A stretch of DNA of 64,000 nt, taken from Glycomyces sambucus (GTDB lineage Bacteria > Actinomycetota > Actinomycetes > Mycobacteriales > Micromonosporaceae). Position 1 is the stretch's first letter; the number at the start of each line of letters is the position of its first letter. The position numbers and the translations under genes are program-made. Where the stretch lies: NCBI RefSeq assembly GCF_900102815.1, contig NZ_FNGF01000003.1, positions 496,001-560,000 of the forward strand, in the 5' to 3' direction. Under the pieces are notes generated by a model. The model searched no databases. It saw only the letters and a list, made by a program, of their open reading frames with translations, and was not told the origin of the DNA. Of the stretch, positions 19,226-28,599 are shown piece by piece.

Positions 19226-19236
19226 CGCACAAGGAA

Positions 19237-19266
19237 AGGGCCCGGCTCCATTCGGAGCCGGGCCCT
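19237..19266. terminator. Bidirectional hairpin between cebR and the FG-GAP gene
   Basis: A perfect 13-bp stem (19237-19249 with 19254-19266) with loop ATTC sits between two convergent genes, 11 bases past each stop. Confidence 0.85.
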
Positions 19267-19277
19267 ATCCTCATGCC

Positions 19278-22200
19278 TTAGGCGATGGCGTTCGCCCAGG
19301 TCCAGCCGGTCACGAGGGTGATCCGGGTGGTGAAGCCGCCGGTCCCGGTGCCCTGGTACAGGTAGACGCGCCCGTCGGCCACGCGGCGGGCGATCCAGTC
19401 GCCGTGCCCGTCGCCGTCGAAGTCCCCGACGGCGGCGACCTGGTCGTACCCGGTCCAGTTGCAGCTGACCTGCACGCCGGCCTTGAGCGTGCCGTCGCCC
19501 TTGCCGCCGTAGAAGTACATGCAGTCGTTCGACGAGCGGATCCCGATCACGTCGGCGTGGCCGTCGTGGTCGAGGTCGCCGGGCGAGGTGATCTCCCGCA
19601 TGCCGTTCCATCCGGTGCTGAACTGCACCTTCGCGCCGATCGTGCCGTCGCCCCGGCCCGGGTAGAGCCAGAGGTAGCCGGTGGCCTGGTCGCGCCCGAC
19701 GATGTCCGCGAAGCCGTCGCTGTCGAAGTCCTGACCGGACACGACGGCGCTCATCCCGTTCCACCCGGACCCGATCCGCAGGCGCCGCGCGGGGTCGTAC
19801 CCGCCGGTCCCGTCCCCGCGGTACAGGTACAGGATCCCGCCGGAGTCGCGGCCGAGCAGGTCCGCGAACCCGTCGCCGTCGAAGTCCCCGGCGGTCTCCA
19901 GCAGCGTCAGGCCCTTGAGATCGATGCCCCAGGTCCCGATCGGACCGAACCCGGTCGACCCGTTCCCGTTGTACACGTACAACTTCCCGTCCGAGCCCCG
20001 CCGCGCCAGCACGTCGGAGTTCCCGTCGCCGGTGTAGTCGTAGGTGCGGTCGTCCGCGGCGGACGCGAGGCGGCTGCCGCCCCACCCGGTCGCGACGGTC
20101 TCGCCCTCGTGGAGCGCGGTCCCGTCGCCGCGGAGCGAGTGCAGTTCCAGCTCCCCGGTGCGGGAGTCGATCGCGACCAGGTCCTCGGCGTTGTCGCCGT
20201 CGACGTCGCCGACGGGGGTCACCTGGCGGTAGCGGTCGGTCCCGGTGCCGTCGAGGCCCGCCGGGACGGCGACCCGGTCGCCGAATCCGCTGCCGTTCCC
20301 GAAGTACAGGTAGTGGCCGCCGGTCCGGGCGTCGCGGGCGAGGAGGTCGTCGTAGCCGTCCTCGTCGAGGTCGCCCGCGGCGGTGACCGCGTCGAAGCCG
20401 CCCCAGCCGCTGGCGATGGCGGTGCCGGTCCCGAAGGTGCCGTCGCCCTTGCCCGGGTAGGAGTAGAGCCTGCCGTCGGACTGCTTGACGGCGAGCAGGT
20501 CGGCCCTGCCGTCCCGGTTCACGTCGGCACCGGAGGTGAAGGCGCCCGTGGTGTTCCAGCCAGCGCTGATCAGCACGCGGGTGCTCCAGCCGCCCGCACC
20601 GTTCCCCGGGTACAGGTAGAGGCTCCCGGTGCGAGTGTCCCTGCCGAGGAGGTCGGCCCTGCCGTCGCCGTTCAGGTCGCCCGCCATCGCGGCGTCGACG
20701 CCGCCCCAGCCCGCGCCCTTGGAGACACCGGCGTCGAAGGTCCCGTCGCCGTTCCCGGCGTGGAACAGCATGTGCCCGTCGGCCTCGCGGACGGCCATGA
20801 GGTCCTGGTGTCCGTCGCCGTCGAAGTCGTTGCGCGAGTACGTCGCCGGAACGGAGACCGAGGCGAGGTCCTGGTTGTTCGCCTTGTCGTACAGCGAGAC
20901 CGGCAGCTCGAGGCCCGTCGACTCCAGGGTGACCGGGAACGTCGCGGTGGACTCGTCGGTGAACCGCACGGTGAGGGTCTCGGAGCTGCCTTCGATCTCG
21001 CAGCCGGAGTAGAGGCAGTGGAGGGTCAGGTACCGCCAGTCGGCCGGGAAGCCGTCGTCGGCGACCTCGACGGTCACCTCGAACTCCTCGCCCACGTATC
21101 GCTGCCGATCGTCGACGTCGAGCACGACCACCTCGGGAGCGGCCGTGTCGACGGCGATGCTGCACGGCATCGGCGTGTGGGTGAAGGCGCCGTCGGCGGA
21201 GGTGAAGGTGTAGGTCACCTCGTAGCGGCCGTCGGGCAGCGGCGCCTCGGGGCTGTAGAACGGGGTGGTCGTGCCGAGCACCAGGTCGCGCGGGGCCGTG
21301 GCGAGCGCGGTGGCACCCGTGTCGTCGCGGAACGTCGCGGTCCAGGAGAGGTCGAGCGCCGCCGTCAGACCGTCCCAGTCGTCGACCTTGAACCCGCCGT
21401 ACTGGGGTGTCGCATCGTTCGAGTACGCGGTCAAGGCGGTGCCGGTGCTGCAGACCCGCTGGGCCGCCCCCTTGAAGTCGAGGCCGCGGATGTCGCGGAC
21501 GACCTCGAGGCGGGCCGAACCGCCGTCGAAGCGCGCGGTCTCCTCGCTGCCGAGCATCGCCAGGTTGAACGAGGAGGGGTCGGGGATCGGACCGGTGATG
21601 TCGTAGACGGCGGTGCCGTCGATGCACTCGCCGCTGGCGGCGGGACTACCCTCGGTGTCGCGGTACTTCCAGACGTGGCCGGCGTGGTAGCCGTCGACCG
21701 ACGTCGCGGACAGGTCCGGTGCGACGCATTCGGCGCCCGCTGCGGCGTCGATGCTGAAGGTCGCCGACACCAGCGGATAGTTGAGCCACGCGGCGCCGGC
21801 AGGGTTCAGCGTGGTCCTGCCCGGCACCTCGAAGTCCCAGTAGCCGGCGGCCTCGTGCACCTCGGTGCATTCGGGGTCGGCGAGCAGGTCGCAGTACGGG
21901 CCGACCACCAGGTCGCCGGCCTCGCCCGCCGCGGTGAAGTACGGTTCGTCGAGACCGGCCCCGCCCCGGTAGATCGGGAGCGTCTGCGCGGCGGAGGTGA
22001 CGGCGCCCCACTCGTTGACCTGCCGGTTGACCGAGATCCATTCGGTGGTCACCGCCAGCGGGAACGCGAGGTCCGCGATCGGCTGCGTCGGGGGCCACAG
22101 GACGACGGTCTCGGAACCGTTGGAAGTCTGGTGGACCCGAACCGTGAGGCCGGTGCCATCGGCATCCCGGATCTTGAACGGAGTGAGAGCGCCGATGTGG

Positions 22201-22889
22201 GGATGGGTTCCGAAGTCGCCGTATGTGAGGACCGAGAAGAGCCCGGGGAAGCGGCTGAAGGTGCCGATGTCGCTGCTGACCGTCAGCCCCGACGCGAGCG
22301 CGTCCCATGCTTCGGGGCCGTCGACGGTGAAGCGGAGCTGGGTGGTGGAGACCCCGGCCTCCACGGTGAGGTCCAGGCCCGGAGTGAGTTCGCCGTAGGT
22401 CGCGGTGGTGCCGGAGTACTCGGGCACGGGCTGCTCGCCGACCCAGTCCAGCGCGGCCGCCCCGTCGGTGAGCAGTGGACCGTCGGTGTCGGTGCGGCTC
22501 AAGCCGACGGGCCACGGAGTGCCGTCCACGACCAGTGCATCCCCCGACTCCACGAGCACGGGGTCCGCCGTCTCTCCGGCGCTGTCGCCCTGCACCGGGC
22601 CGGCGGTGCCGACGTAGCGGAGCTGCCACTGCGGGGTGACGTACGTGGTCGCGTACGGCGAGGACTCCGCTTCGAGGCGCACTTCGACGTCGCAGGCGGT
22701 CGCGATGCGGAGCGCGGCGGCGAGGCCGTCGGCGGAGGGGAGACTGCCCAGGGCCGAGCAGTCGACGGCGTCCTGCGCCGAGGCGGTGCCGGGAGCGGCG
22801 AGGAGGGCCGCGGCGGCCACTGCCGTGGCGGTCGCCGCGGCGGCTCTGCCGAGGCCGCGCCTGCGCTTCAGGGGAGGGGTTTCGCTCAT
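19278..22889 (-). CDS. Large secreted protein with ten FG-GAP/VCBS-type repeats
   Basis: This encodes 1203 residues. A signal peptide with an Arg-rich n-region ends near ASAQ (residue ~38). Residues ~40-690 form a large region with Ig-like beta stretches and several cysteines. The C-terminal ~500 residues carry ten calcium-binding loops of the form D-x-D-x-D-G-x-x-D (for example DFDGDGHQDLM, DLNGDGRADLL), a seven-or-more-bladed propeller typical of FG-GAP proteins. Such proteins are exported and often bind surfaces or polymers. It is convergent with cebR but has no CebR box. Ligand and role are unknown. ATG 22889 has AGGA seven bases upstream. Confidence 0.9.
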   Translation of the reverse strand: MSETPPLKRRRGLGRAAAATATAVAAAALLAAPGTASAQDAVDCSALGSLPSADGLAAALRIATACDVEVRLEAESSPYATTYVTPQWQLRYVGTAGPVQGDSAGETADPVLVESGDALVVDGTPWPVGLSRTDTDGPLLTDGAAALDWVGEQPVPEYSGTTATYGELTPGLDLTVEAGVSTTQLRFTVDGPEAWDALASGLTVSSDIGTFSRFPGLFSVLTYGDFGTHPHIGALTPFKIRDADGTGLTVRVHQTSNGSETVVLWPPTQPIADLAFPLAVTTEWISVNRQVNEWGAVTSAAQTLPIYRGGAGLDEPYFTAAGEAGDLVVGPYCDLLADPECTEVHEAAGYWDFEVPGRTTLNPAGAAWLNYPLVSATFSIDAAAGAECVAPDLSATSVDGYHAGHVWKYRDTEGSPAASGECIDGTAVYDITGPIPDPSSFNLAMLGSEETARFDGGSARLEVVRDIRGLDFKGAAQRVCSTGTALTAYSNDATPQYGGFKVDDWDGLTAALDLSWTATFRDDTGATALATAPRDLVLGTTTPFYSPEAPLPDGRYEVTYTFTSADGAFTHTPMPCSIAVDTAAPEVVVLDVDDRQRYVGEEFEVTVEVADDGFPADWRYLTLHCLYSGCEIEGSSETLTVRFTDESTATFPVTLESTGLELPVSLYDKANNQDLASVSVPATYSRNDFDGDGHQDLMAVREADGHMLFHAGNGDGTFDAGVSKGAGWGGVDAAMAGDLNGDGRADLLGRDTRTGSLYLYPGNGAGGWSTRVLISAGWNTTGAFTSGADVNRDGRADLLAVKQSDGRLYSYPGKGDGTFGTGTAIASGWGGFDAVTAAGDLDEDGYDDLLARDARTGGHYLYFGNGSGFGDRVAVPAGLDGTGTDRYRQVTPVGDVDGDNAEDLVAIDSRTGELELHSLRGDGTALHEGETVATGWGGSRLASAADDRTYDYTGDGNSDVLARRGSDGKLYVYNGNGSTGFGPIGTWGIDLKGLTLLETAGDFDGDGFADLLGRDSGGILYLYRGDGTGGYDPARRLRIGSGWNGMSAVVSGQDFDSDGFADIVGRDQATGYLWLYPGRGDGTIGAKVQFSTGWNGMREITSPGDLDHDGHADVIGIRSSNDCMYFYGGKGDGTLKAGVQVSCNWTGYDQVAAVGDFDGDGHGDWIARRVADGRVYLYQGTGTGGFTTRITLVTGWTWANAIA

Positions 22890-23207
22890 TCAGATGTCCT
22901 ATGGGGTTGTCGGGGGTCGCGGGCCGGGGTGCGGCTTCCTTTACACGCGGTGCGGTTGGAACCGGTTGCACGCGAAGGGGTCGCCTGTTCGCGGGGCGGT
23001 TCGGGGAGTGTGCTCGGCGATGCGGTCCGGCGGACCGGCCGTCGGCGCTTTCGGCGCGGCGTGCGGGCTCGGCAGTGCCCCGCGCGGTGCGGTCGGGCCG
23101 GGTGCAGTCGCGTTCGACATGGTGGCTACCGACCAGTAACATGTATCGTGATCGGCAGCACCACTGTCGTCTGACAACACGTGTGACAGCACCGTCGAGA
23201 GGTCGCC
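22890..23207. promoter_or_regulatory. Divergent promoter region, FG-GAP gene and etfD
   Basis: These 318 bases hold no gene. On the plus strand, TTCGAC - 18 bases - TAACAT (about 23111-23140) is a possible etfD promoter. The 8-base palindrome ACACGTGT follows near 23178, inside a loose inverted repeat. Only consensus supports these calls. Confidence 0.4.
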
Positions 23208-25379
23208 ATGGGAGTCGTCCAGATCGTCACGGCCGTGATCGCGTTCGCGTACACCGCGCTCGCCATCTGGCTGTTCGTCCGCGCCGGGCTGGGGATGCTC
23301 GCGCTCGTCAGGCTCGGCGCGCCCGACCTGACCCGGAAGGGCGACCGCGGCACGCGGGTGAAGACGATGCTGCGCGAGTCCCTGGGCCACACCAGGATGC
23401 TCCAGTGGCACTGGGTCGGCCTGGCGCACTGGGCCGTGTTCTTCGGGTTCTTCCTGCTGTTCCCGGCCCTCCTCCAGTCGTACTTCGAGGTCCTCAACCC
23501 GCACTGGGCGCTGCCGGTCGTCGGGCACTGGAGCCTGTGGCTCCTGGGCTCGGAGATCCTGACGGTGCTCACCGGCGTGGCGATCCTCGGCCTGTTCCTG
23601 GTCCGGATCTTCCGGCTGCCGCGCGCGAACAAGGTGCCCCCGCAGGGCACCGCCTCGGACGCCGGGCAGCGGCGCTCGTCGTCCCGGTTCGAGGGCTCCC
23701 GGCAGTGGATGGCCTTCTACATCGAGGCCACGATCTTCACGATCGTCCTGTCGCACATGACGATCCGCACGTTCAAGGTCGCCCTGGGGGACATCGAGCA
23801 CGAGTGGACCTCGCCGGTGTCCTCGCTCGTCGCGGGGATCTGGGACGGCGCCTCCGAGGACTCGCTGCTGACGGCGATCACGCTGGTTGCGCTGCTCGAC
23901 ATCCTCGTCTCGTGGACGTTCTTCCTCATGCTGGCTCTGCACCCGTCGATGGGCATCGGCTGGCACCGGGTGACCGCGTTCTTCAACATCTACTTCAAGC
24001 GGAACGCCGACGGCGCGGTCTCGCTGGGCGCCGCGAAGCCGATGCTCGTCAAGGGCGAGCCGGCCGATTTCGAGACGGCCGACCCGGAGACGGACCCGTT
24101 CGGCGTCAGCGTGATCACCGACTTCTCGTGGAAGGGCCTGCTGGACTTCTCCACGTGCACCGAGTGCGGCCGCTGCCAGTCGCAGTGCCCCGCATGGAAC
24201 ACCGGGAAGCCGCTGTCGCCGAAGAAGCTCATCACGGACCTGCGCGACCACCTGTACGAGCAGGCGCCGTACCTCAAGGCCGCGGCGATCGCGAAGGAGC
24301 GCGGCGGCACGGCGCTCGCGAAGGACGGCATGGAGATCGAGCCGATCTCGATCATCGGGTCGGTCATCGACCCGGACGTGCTGTGGTCGTGCACGACCTG
24401 CGGCGCGTGCGTCGAGCAGTGCCCGGTCGACATCGAGCACGTCGACCACATCCTGGACCTGCGCCGGAACATGGTCATGATGGAGTCGGACTTCCCGGCC
24501 GAGGCCCAGACGATGCTGCGGAACCTCGAGAACAAGGGCAACCCGTGGGGCGAGAACCCCTCGCAGCGCCTCAAGTGGGCCGAGCCGCTCGACTTCGAGG
24601 TGCCGATCGCCGAGGCGGGCGGCGATTGGGAGTACCTGTACTGGGTCGGGTGCGCCGGCGCGTACGACCCCAAGGCGCAGAAGACCTCCCGCGCGGTGGC
24701 GACGCTGCTGCACGACGCGGGCGTCAAGTTCGCGGTGCTCGGCGAGGCCGAGACCTGCACGGGCGACTCGGCGCGGCGCATCGGGCACGAGTTCATGTAC
24801 CAGATGCTCGCCGAGCAGAACGTGGAGACGCTGAACGGGGTCGGCGCGGTGAAGATCGTCGCGACCTGCCCGCACTGCCTGAACACCATCGGGAACGAGT
24901 ACGAGGACCTCGGCGGCAACTACGAGGTCGTGCACCACACCGAGCTGCTGGGCGACCTGGTGCAGGCCGGGAAGATCACGCCGGTCGAGCAGCACGAGGG
25001 CACGCTGACCTACCACGACCCGTGCTACTTGGGCCGCCACAACCGGATCTTCACGCCGCCGCGCGAGCTGCTGGGCTCGTTCTCGGAGGTCACGGAGATG
25101 CCGCGCAACGCCGAGAAGTCGTTCTGCTGCGGCGCGGGCGGCGCCCGCATGTGGCTGGAGGAGCCGATCGGAAAGCGCGTCAACCGCGAGCGGGCCGACG
25201 AGGCGGTGGCGACGGGCGCGAACACGGTGGCCGTGGGCTGCCCGTTCTGCTCCACGATGCTCCGCGACGGCGTCGCCGACGCGGGCCGCGAGGACGTCGA
25301 GGTCATCGACATCGCCCAGCTCCTCGCCAGGAGCCGCGAGGTGAAGGCCGAGAAGGCGGGCACCGCCGCCACCGAGTAG
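23208..25379 (+). CDS. etfD: Membrane Fe-S oxidoreductase, EtfD-like
   Basis: This encodes 723 residues. An N-terminal membrane part of five to six helices resembles the nitrate-reductase gamma haem b domain. It is followed by two 4Fe-4S ferredoxin motifs (CTECGRCQSQCP and CTTCGACVEQCP) and two C-terminal CCG domains (ending SFCCGAGGARMW). This order matches Mycobacterium tuberculosis Rv0338c/EtfD, which passes electrons from the electron-transfer flavoprotein of fatty-acid oxidation to membrane quinone. No etfAB genes lie beside it here. Start ATG 23208 has GAGAGG seven bases upstream. Substrate assignment rests on domain order only. Confidence 0.85.
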   Translation: MGVVQIVTAVIAFAYTALAIWLFVRAGLGMLALVRLGAPDLTRKGDRGTRVKTMLRESLGHTRMLQWHWVGLAHWAVFFGFFLLFPALLQSYFEVLNPHWALPVVGHWSLWLLGSEILTVLTGVAILGLFLVRIFRLPRANKVPPQGTASDAGQRRSSSRFEGSRQWMAFYIEATIFTIVLSHMTIRTFKVALGDIEHEWTSPVSSLVAGIWDGASEDSLLTAITLVALLDILVSWTFFLMLALHPSMGIGWHRVTAFFNIYFKRNADGAVSLGAAKPMLVKGEPADFETADPETDPFGVSVITDFSWKGLLDFSTCTECGRCQSQCPAWNTGKPLSPKKLITDLRDHLYEQAPYLKAAAIAKERGGTALAKDGMEIEPISIIGSVIDPDVLWSCTTCGACVEQCPVDIEHVDHILDLRRNMVMMESDFPAEAQTMLRNLENKGNPWGENPSQRLKWAEPLDFEVPIAEAGGDWEYLYWVGCAGAYDPKAQKTSRAVATLLHDAGVKFAVLGEAETCTGDSARRIGHEFMYQMLAEQNVETLNGVGAVKIVATCPHCLNTIGNEYEDLGGNYEVVHHTELLGDLVQAGKITPVEQHEGTLTYHDPCYLGRHNRIFTPPRELLGSFSEVTEMPRNAEKSFCCGAGGARMWLEEPIGKRVNRERADEAVATGANTVAVGCPFCSTMLRDGVADAGREDVEVIDIAQLLARSREVKAEKAGTAATE

Positions 25380-25699
25380 CCGGGCGGTTCGGGCGAGCTG
25401 TCCGGGCGGACCGTTCGGACGGGCGGTTCGAGCAGGCGGTCCGGGCTGGCCGGGACAGCGGGCCCGCCCGGCGGATGACCAGGCGAATCGAACAGAAGCA
25501 CCGAAGCATGTCGGACCCCCGTGCCACCCTTGGCATCGGGGGTCCTTCGTCTGTCCGTTTTGAAGGCTGACGCCTGGAAACGCCGTCGAGGCACCGCGGT
25601 GGTCCACTGGACCGCCGCTCCGGCCCAGCCCACCCCGCCGACGCGCGTGGCGCCCTGGCAGCAGGCCAAGGACGAGGCCGTCCGGGTCGCCCACCCCGC
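25380..25699. other. Intergenic region with degenerate repeats
   Basis: These 320 bases lie between the convergent etfD and tadA genes. Bases 25380-25480 are a degenerate run of CGGGCGGTTCGG-type units. At 25628-25659 a copy of the tadA 3' end is found (see that repeat). No gene is visible. Confidence 0.5.
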
Positions 25700-25720
25700 C
25701 TACGCGCGTGGCGCCCTGCC
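25628..25720. repeat. Duplicated 3' end of tadA, including its stop region
   Basis: Bases 25689-25720, which span the last codons and stop of tadA, recur at 25628-25659 with 30 of 32 positions identical, 61 bases downstream of the gene end. One of the two differences falls in the stop codon. Confidence 0.85.
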
Positions 25721-26245
25721 GAAGTGCTCCCGCAGCAGGGCCGCGGACTCGGCTTCGAGGATGCCGGCGTAGACGTCGGGGTTGTGGTTGAGGCGGGGGT
25801 CGCGGACGACGTCCCACAGGGACCCCACCGCGCCGGTCTTCGGTTCCCAAGCGCCGAAGACGATTTCACCCACCCGGGCGAGCACCGCAGCGCCGGCGCA
25901 CATCGTGCACGGCTCCAGGGTCACCACGAGCGTGCAGCCCTCCAGCCGCCAGCCGTCGCCGTGGACGGCGGCGGCGGCGCGCAGGGCGAGGATCTCGGCG
26001 TGCGCGGTCGGATCGCCCAGCGCCTCGCGGGCGTTGGCGGCGACGGCGAGTTCGCGCCCGTCGGGTCCGACGACGACGGCGCCCACAGGGAGGTCGGGCC
26101 GCGGGGGGACCGGGTCGGGATCGGCCTGGCGTGCCGGGCTGCCTGGCCGTCCTCGATCCTCCCGGCCCGCCGAGAGGCCGGTGCCGCGCGCCGCGTCGAG
26201 GGCGCGCCGCATCCAGTGCTCGTGGACCTCGCGGCGGGACTGCAT
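25700..26245 (-). CDS. tadA: tRNA-specific adenosine deaminase TadA with an N-terminal insert
   Basis: This encodes 181 residues. It converts adenosine-34 to inosine in tRNA-Arg(ACG). Zinc ligands and catalytic acid are plain: His82 and Glu84 in HAEILALR, Cys113 and Cys116 in PCTMC. The family start helix (HWMRRALDAARG) is normally followed directly by VPVGAVVV. Here about 25 Arg/Pro/Asp-rich residues (~26-51) are inserted between them. ATG 26245 starts five bases after the stop of the TadA-associated gene, so translation is probably coupled; no Shine-Dalgarno is seen. Confidence 0.93.
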   Translation of the reverse strand: MQSRREVHEHWMRRALDAARGTGLSAGREDRGRPGSPARQADPDPVPPRPDLPVGAVVVGPDGRELAVAANAREALGDPTAHAEILALRAAAAVHGDGWRLEGCTLVVTLEPCTMCAGAAVLARVGEIVFGAWEPKTGAVGSLWDVVRDPRLNHNPDVYAGILEAESAALLREHFGRAPRA

Positions 26246-26250
26246 GGGGG

Positions 26251-26778
26251 CTAGGCGCCGGTGGCGTCTTCCAGGGCCTCGGCGAAGCCGATCGACTTGG
26301 CGACCTCGGAGACGACGTCGGAGGGCATCATGCCCTCCTTGGCGCACAGGGCCAGCAGGGTCGAGCCGGGCACGCCCAGGTCGCCCAGGAGGTCCGCCTC
26401 GCCGACGGGCTCGGCGTCGAGCTCGGTCGGGCGGGCCGCGATGGACTCCTCGTCCTCGGAGTCGATCTCCTCGGTGTCCTCGGGTTCGAGGTCGCCCAGC
26501 AGGGCCTCGCCCAGGCGCGACTGCGACGCGTATTCGGCGTCGGAGCCGAAGGTGCGCAGGTCGTCGCCGTTGTCGAGGCGCATCACCGTCAGGTACTCGT
26601 CGTCGGCGTCGACGAAGAGCAGCGTCAGGTCGGCGTCAGGGAAAGCCTCACGCATGGCCTCGGCCGCGTCCTCGACGTCGGCAACAGCGTCGAGGTCGAC
26701 CTCAGCGGCCTCCCAATCGTCTCCCTCGCGGCCCACAGCCACAGCGAAATACGACACGATCCGTCCCCGTCTTCTCAC
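26251..26778 (-). CDS. TadA-associated protein (actinobacterial TIGR03941-like family)
   Basis: This encodes 175 residues, cytoplasmic and acidic. It matches the small actinobacterial family found next to tadA: an N-terminal beta-rich part (YFAVAVGREGDDWEAAEVDL ... DEYLTVMRLDN), then an acidic linker and a C-terminal helical part. GTG 26778 is given as the start because it overlaps the upstream stop in GTGA. GTG 26757 would place the start exactly at the conserved YFAV block and is a serious alternative (168 residues). The function is unknown; adjacency suggests a partner of tRNA deamination. Confidence 0.8.
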   Translation of the reverse strand: MRRRGRIVSYFAVAVGREGDDWEAAEVDLDAVADVEDAAEAMREAFPDADLTLLFVDADDEYLTVMRLDNGDDLRTFGSDAEYASQSRLGEALLGDLEPEDTEEIDSEDEESIAARPTELDAEPVGEADLLGDLGVPGSTLLALCAKEGMMPSDVVSEVAKSIGFAEALEDATGA

Positions 26779-27233
26779 TCAATGGAACCAGCGGCCTGCG
26801 GCAGCTGTCCGAACGACCTACTGAAGGATGTGGCGGCCCGCGGTCGATGTAACCACAGGATCCAATCGCCGGTCAGCAAAAGATACAGCTCGCACGAGAG
26901 GCCGGTGACCCCAGCGGCCGTCCCTGCGACTGCGGCAACGCCGACCGCCGCCCCGCGGTCACCGTAGCGCGCCAGCGAAGCTGCGGCGACAGCCCCGATC
27001 GTACTCGCGGCCAAAGTCACCCAGGCGAAGCCCGCCCCCGTCAGGGCGCCGCCGTCCGCGCCCTTGGCATAGGCCAAGAGCCACAACAGCACCCACAGGC
27101 CGGACAGGGCGGCGCCGGCGGCCACCGGGCCGACCCGGACGGGGTGGGGCTCCCTCCAGCGGGGGCGCCCGGTGCGCGGCGGGGGCGCTTCGGGCCCGGT
27201 CCAGGAGGTGGGCCCTATGGGTCCCTCATGCAT
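26775..27233 (-). CDS. Small membrane protein, four helices, unknown
   Basis: This encodes 152 residues. A Pro-rich cytoplasmic N-terminus of ~30 residues is followed by four hydrophobic segments (for example SGLWVLLWLLAYA and ASTIGAVAAASLA), and the tail is basic. The start ATG 27233 overlaps the PrsW stop by eight bases and the stop overlaps the next gene by four, so it is an integral part of the operon. I do not recognise the family; similar small membrane proteins next to tadA genes occur in actinobacteria. Confidence 0.75.
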   Translation of the reverse strand: MHEGPIGPTSWTGPEAPPPRTGRPRWREPHPVRVGPVAAGAALSGLWVLLWLLAYAKGADGGALTGAGFAWVTLAASTIGAVAAASLARYGDRGAAVGVAAVAGTAAGVTGLSCELYLLLTGDWILWLHRPRAATSFSRSFGQLPQAAGSIE

Positions 27234-28599
27234 ACGTGACAGGGTACGCAGGTGGAGGCGGCGGCGGGGCGAGCGGCAGCGGCATGACCGGCTGCGCGGG
27301 GGGCTCGATCGCGCGCATCTGGCCGTCGGGGAAGGCGACGTGGTAGCGGTGCCCGTCCCACAGCGCGGGCGGGGTGCGCGGGTCGCGGCCGACGTAGCCG
27401 GTGCGGGCGGTGTTCATGCGCTGCACGCCTTCGTGGACCTCGCGTTCGCTCCATGGCGCGCCGATGCTCGCGAGGTCGTACTGCTCGGCGACGTCGGAGG
27501 CGGCCCTTTGAAAGTCCTTCATGGCGGCCTCGCCGGGCTTCCCGGCCCAGCGGAGGGCCCAGTCGCGGGCGGCGGAGCGGCGGGAGAACGTGGCGAGGGA
27601 CGCGAGCTCGGGCGGGGAGATCTGGGCGGCCGCCACGAGCGGGGCGAGGGCGGTCTGGGTGCGGCGGGCGTCGGCGGCGCGCAGCCACAGGGCGGCGCCG
27701 ACCATGGTGAAGAACAGGGGCGCCAGGAACGCCGGGTAGAGGGCGAACCAGAGCGCGGGCATGTCGAGGGCGACGCCGAGGAGGCTCGAGCCGTTCCAGA
27801 GGGCGTGGAGTCCCATGCCGCACAGGAGCATGCCGATGATCCAGACCGCCTGGCGGCCCTTGCGTCCGGGGAGGCGGGCGGCGCGGCCGAGGCCGATCGC
27901 GGAGAGTCCGGTCATGAGCGGGTGGGCGAACATGGTGGCGAGGCCGCGGACGACGACGAGGATGGTGACCTGGGCGATGCCGGCGGCGTCGTCGAGGGAG
28001 GCGCCGAGGACGTAGGTGCCCGAGGCGTAGAGGACGTTCTCGGAGACGGCGAAGCCGGCCCCGGCGAGTCCGCAGTAGACGATGGCGTCGAGGGTGCCGG
28101 TGAGGTGGCGGCGGGCCGTCCAGTAGACCAGGAGGGGGCCGAGGAGCTTGGCGATCTCCTCGATGACGGGCGCGGAGACGACGGCGGCGAGGCCCTGGTC
28201 GAAGCCGTTGCGGTCGAGGAGGACGGCGATGCCGGTGTTGACGCCGAGGGCGATCGCGGTGGCGACGCAGGCGCCCCAGCCGAAGCAGAACGCGAGGACG
28301 AGCCAGGGGCGGCGGCGGTAGCGGCCGAGCCACAGGAACGTGCCGACGAGGATCGGGGCGGGCAGGAGCGCGGCGATGAGGCCGACGGTGGCGGCGCGGA
28401 CGCCGGTGCCGTCGACGATGGCCCAGCCGAGGACGAGGAGGCCGCCCGCGAAGAGCGCGACGGCGCCGGTGACGGTGAGGGCCCGGTTCTTGCCCGCGAC
28501 GCCGGCCCAGCCGAGGGCGATGCCGACGATCGCGAGGCCGCCGGCGACGGCGAGGACGGTCAGGAGTGTCACTGCCGCTTCGGAGAGGGCGGAGGTCAT
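27226..28599 (-). CDS. PrsW-family intramembrane metalloprotease
   Basis: This encodes 457 residues with about eight to nine membrane helices in the first ~290, then a cytoplasmic C-terminal domain of ~150 residues ending in a Pro-rich tail. Catalytic motifs of the PrsW/CAAX-like group are present: PVIEEIAKLLG, FAVSENVLY, FAHPLMTG and GMGLHALWN. PrsW cuts an anti-sigma factor in Bacillus; the substrate here is unknown. ATG 28599 overlaps the STAS gene stop (ATGA). The frame is open for ~700 bases more, but that part crosses the STAS gene. The link to a STAS regulator suggests stress signalling. Confidence 0.88.
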   Translation of the reverse strand: MTSALSEAAVTLLTVLAVAGGLAIVGIALGWAGVAGKNRALTVTGAVALFAGGLLVLGWAIVDGTGVRAATVGLIAALLPAPILVGTFLWLGRYRRRPWLVLAFCFGWGACVATAIALGVNTGIAVLLDRNGFDQGLAAVVSAPVIEEIAKLLGPLLVYWTARRHLTGTLDAIVYCGLAGAGFAVSENVLYASGTYVLGASLDDAAGIAQVTILVVVRGLATMFAHPLMTGLSAIGLGRAARLPGRKGRQAVWIIGMLLCGMGLHALWNGSSLLGVALDMPALWFALYPAFLAPLFFTMVGAALWLRAADARRTQTALAPLVAAAQISPPELASLATFSRRSAARDWALRWAGKPGEAAMKDFQRAASDVAEQYDLASIGAPWSEREVHEGVQRMNTARTGYVGRDPRTPPALWDGHRYHVAFPDGQMRAIEPPAQPVMPLPLAPPPPPPAYPVTYA

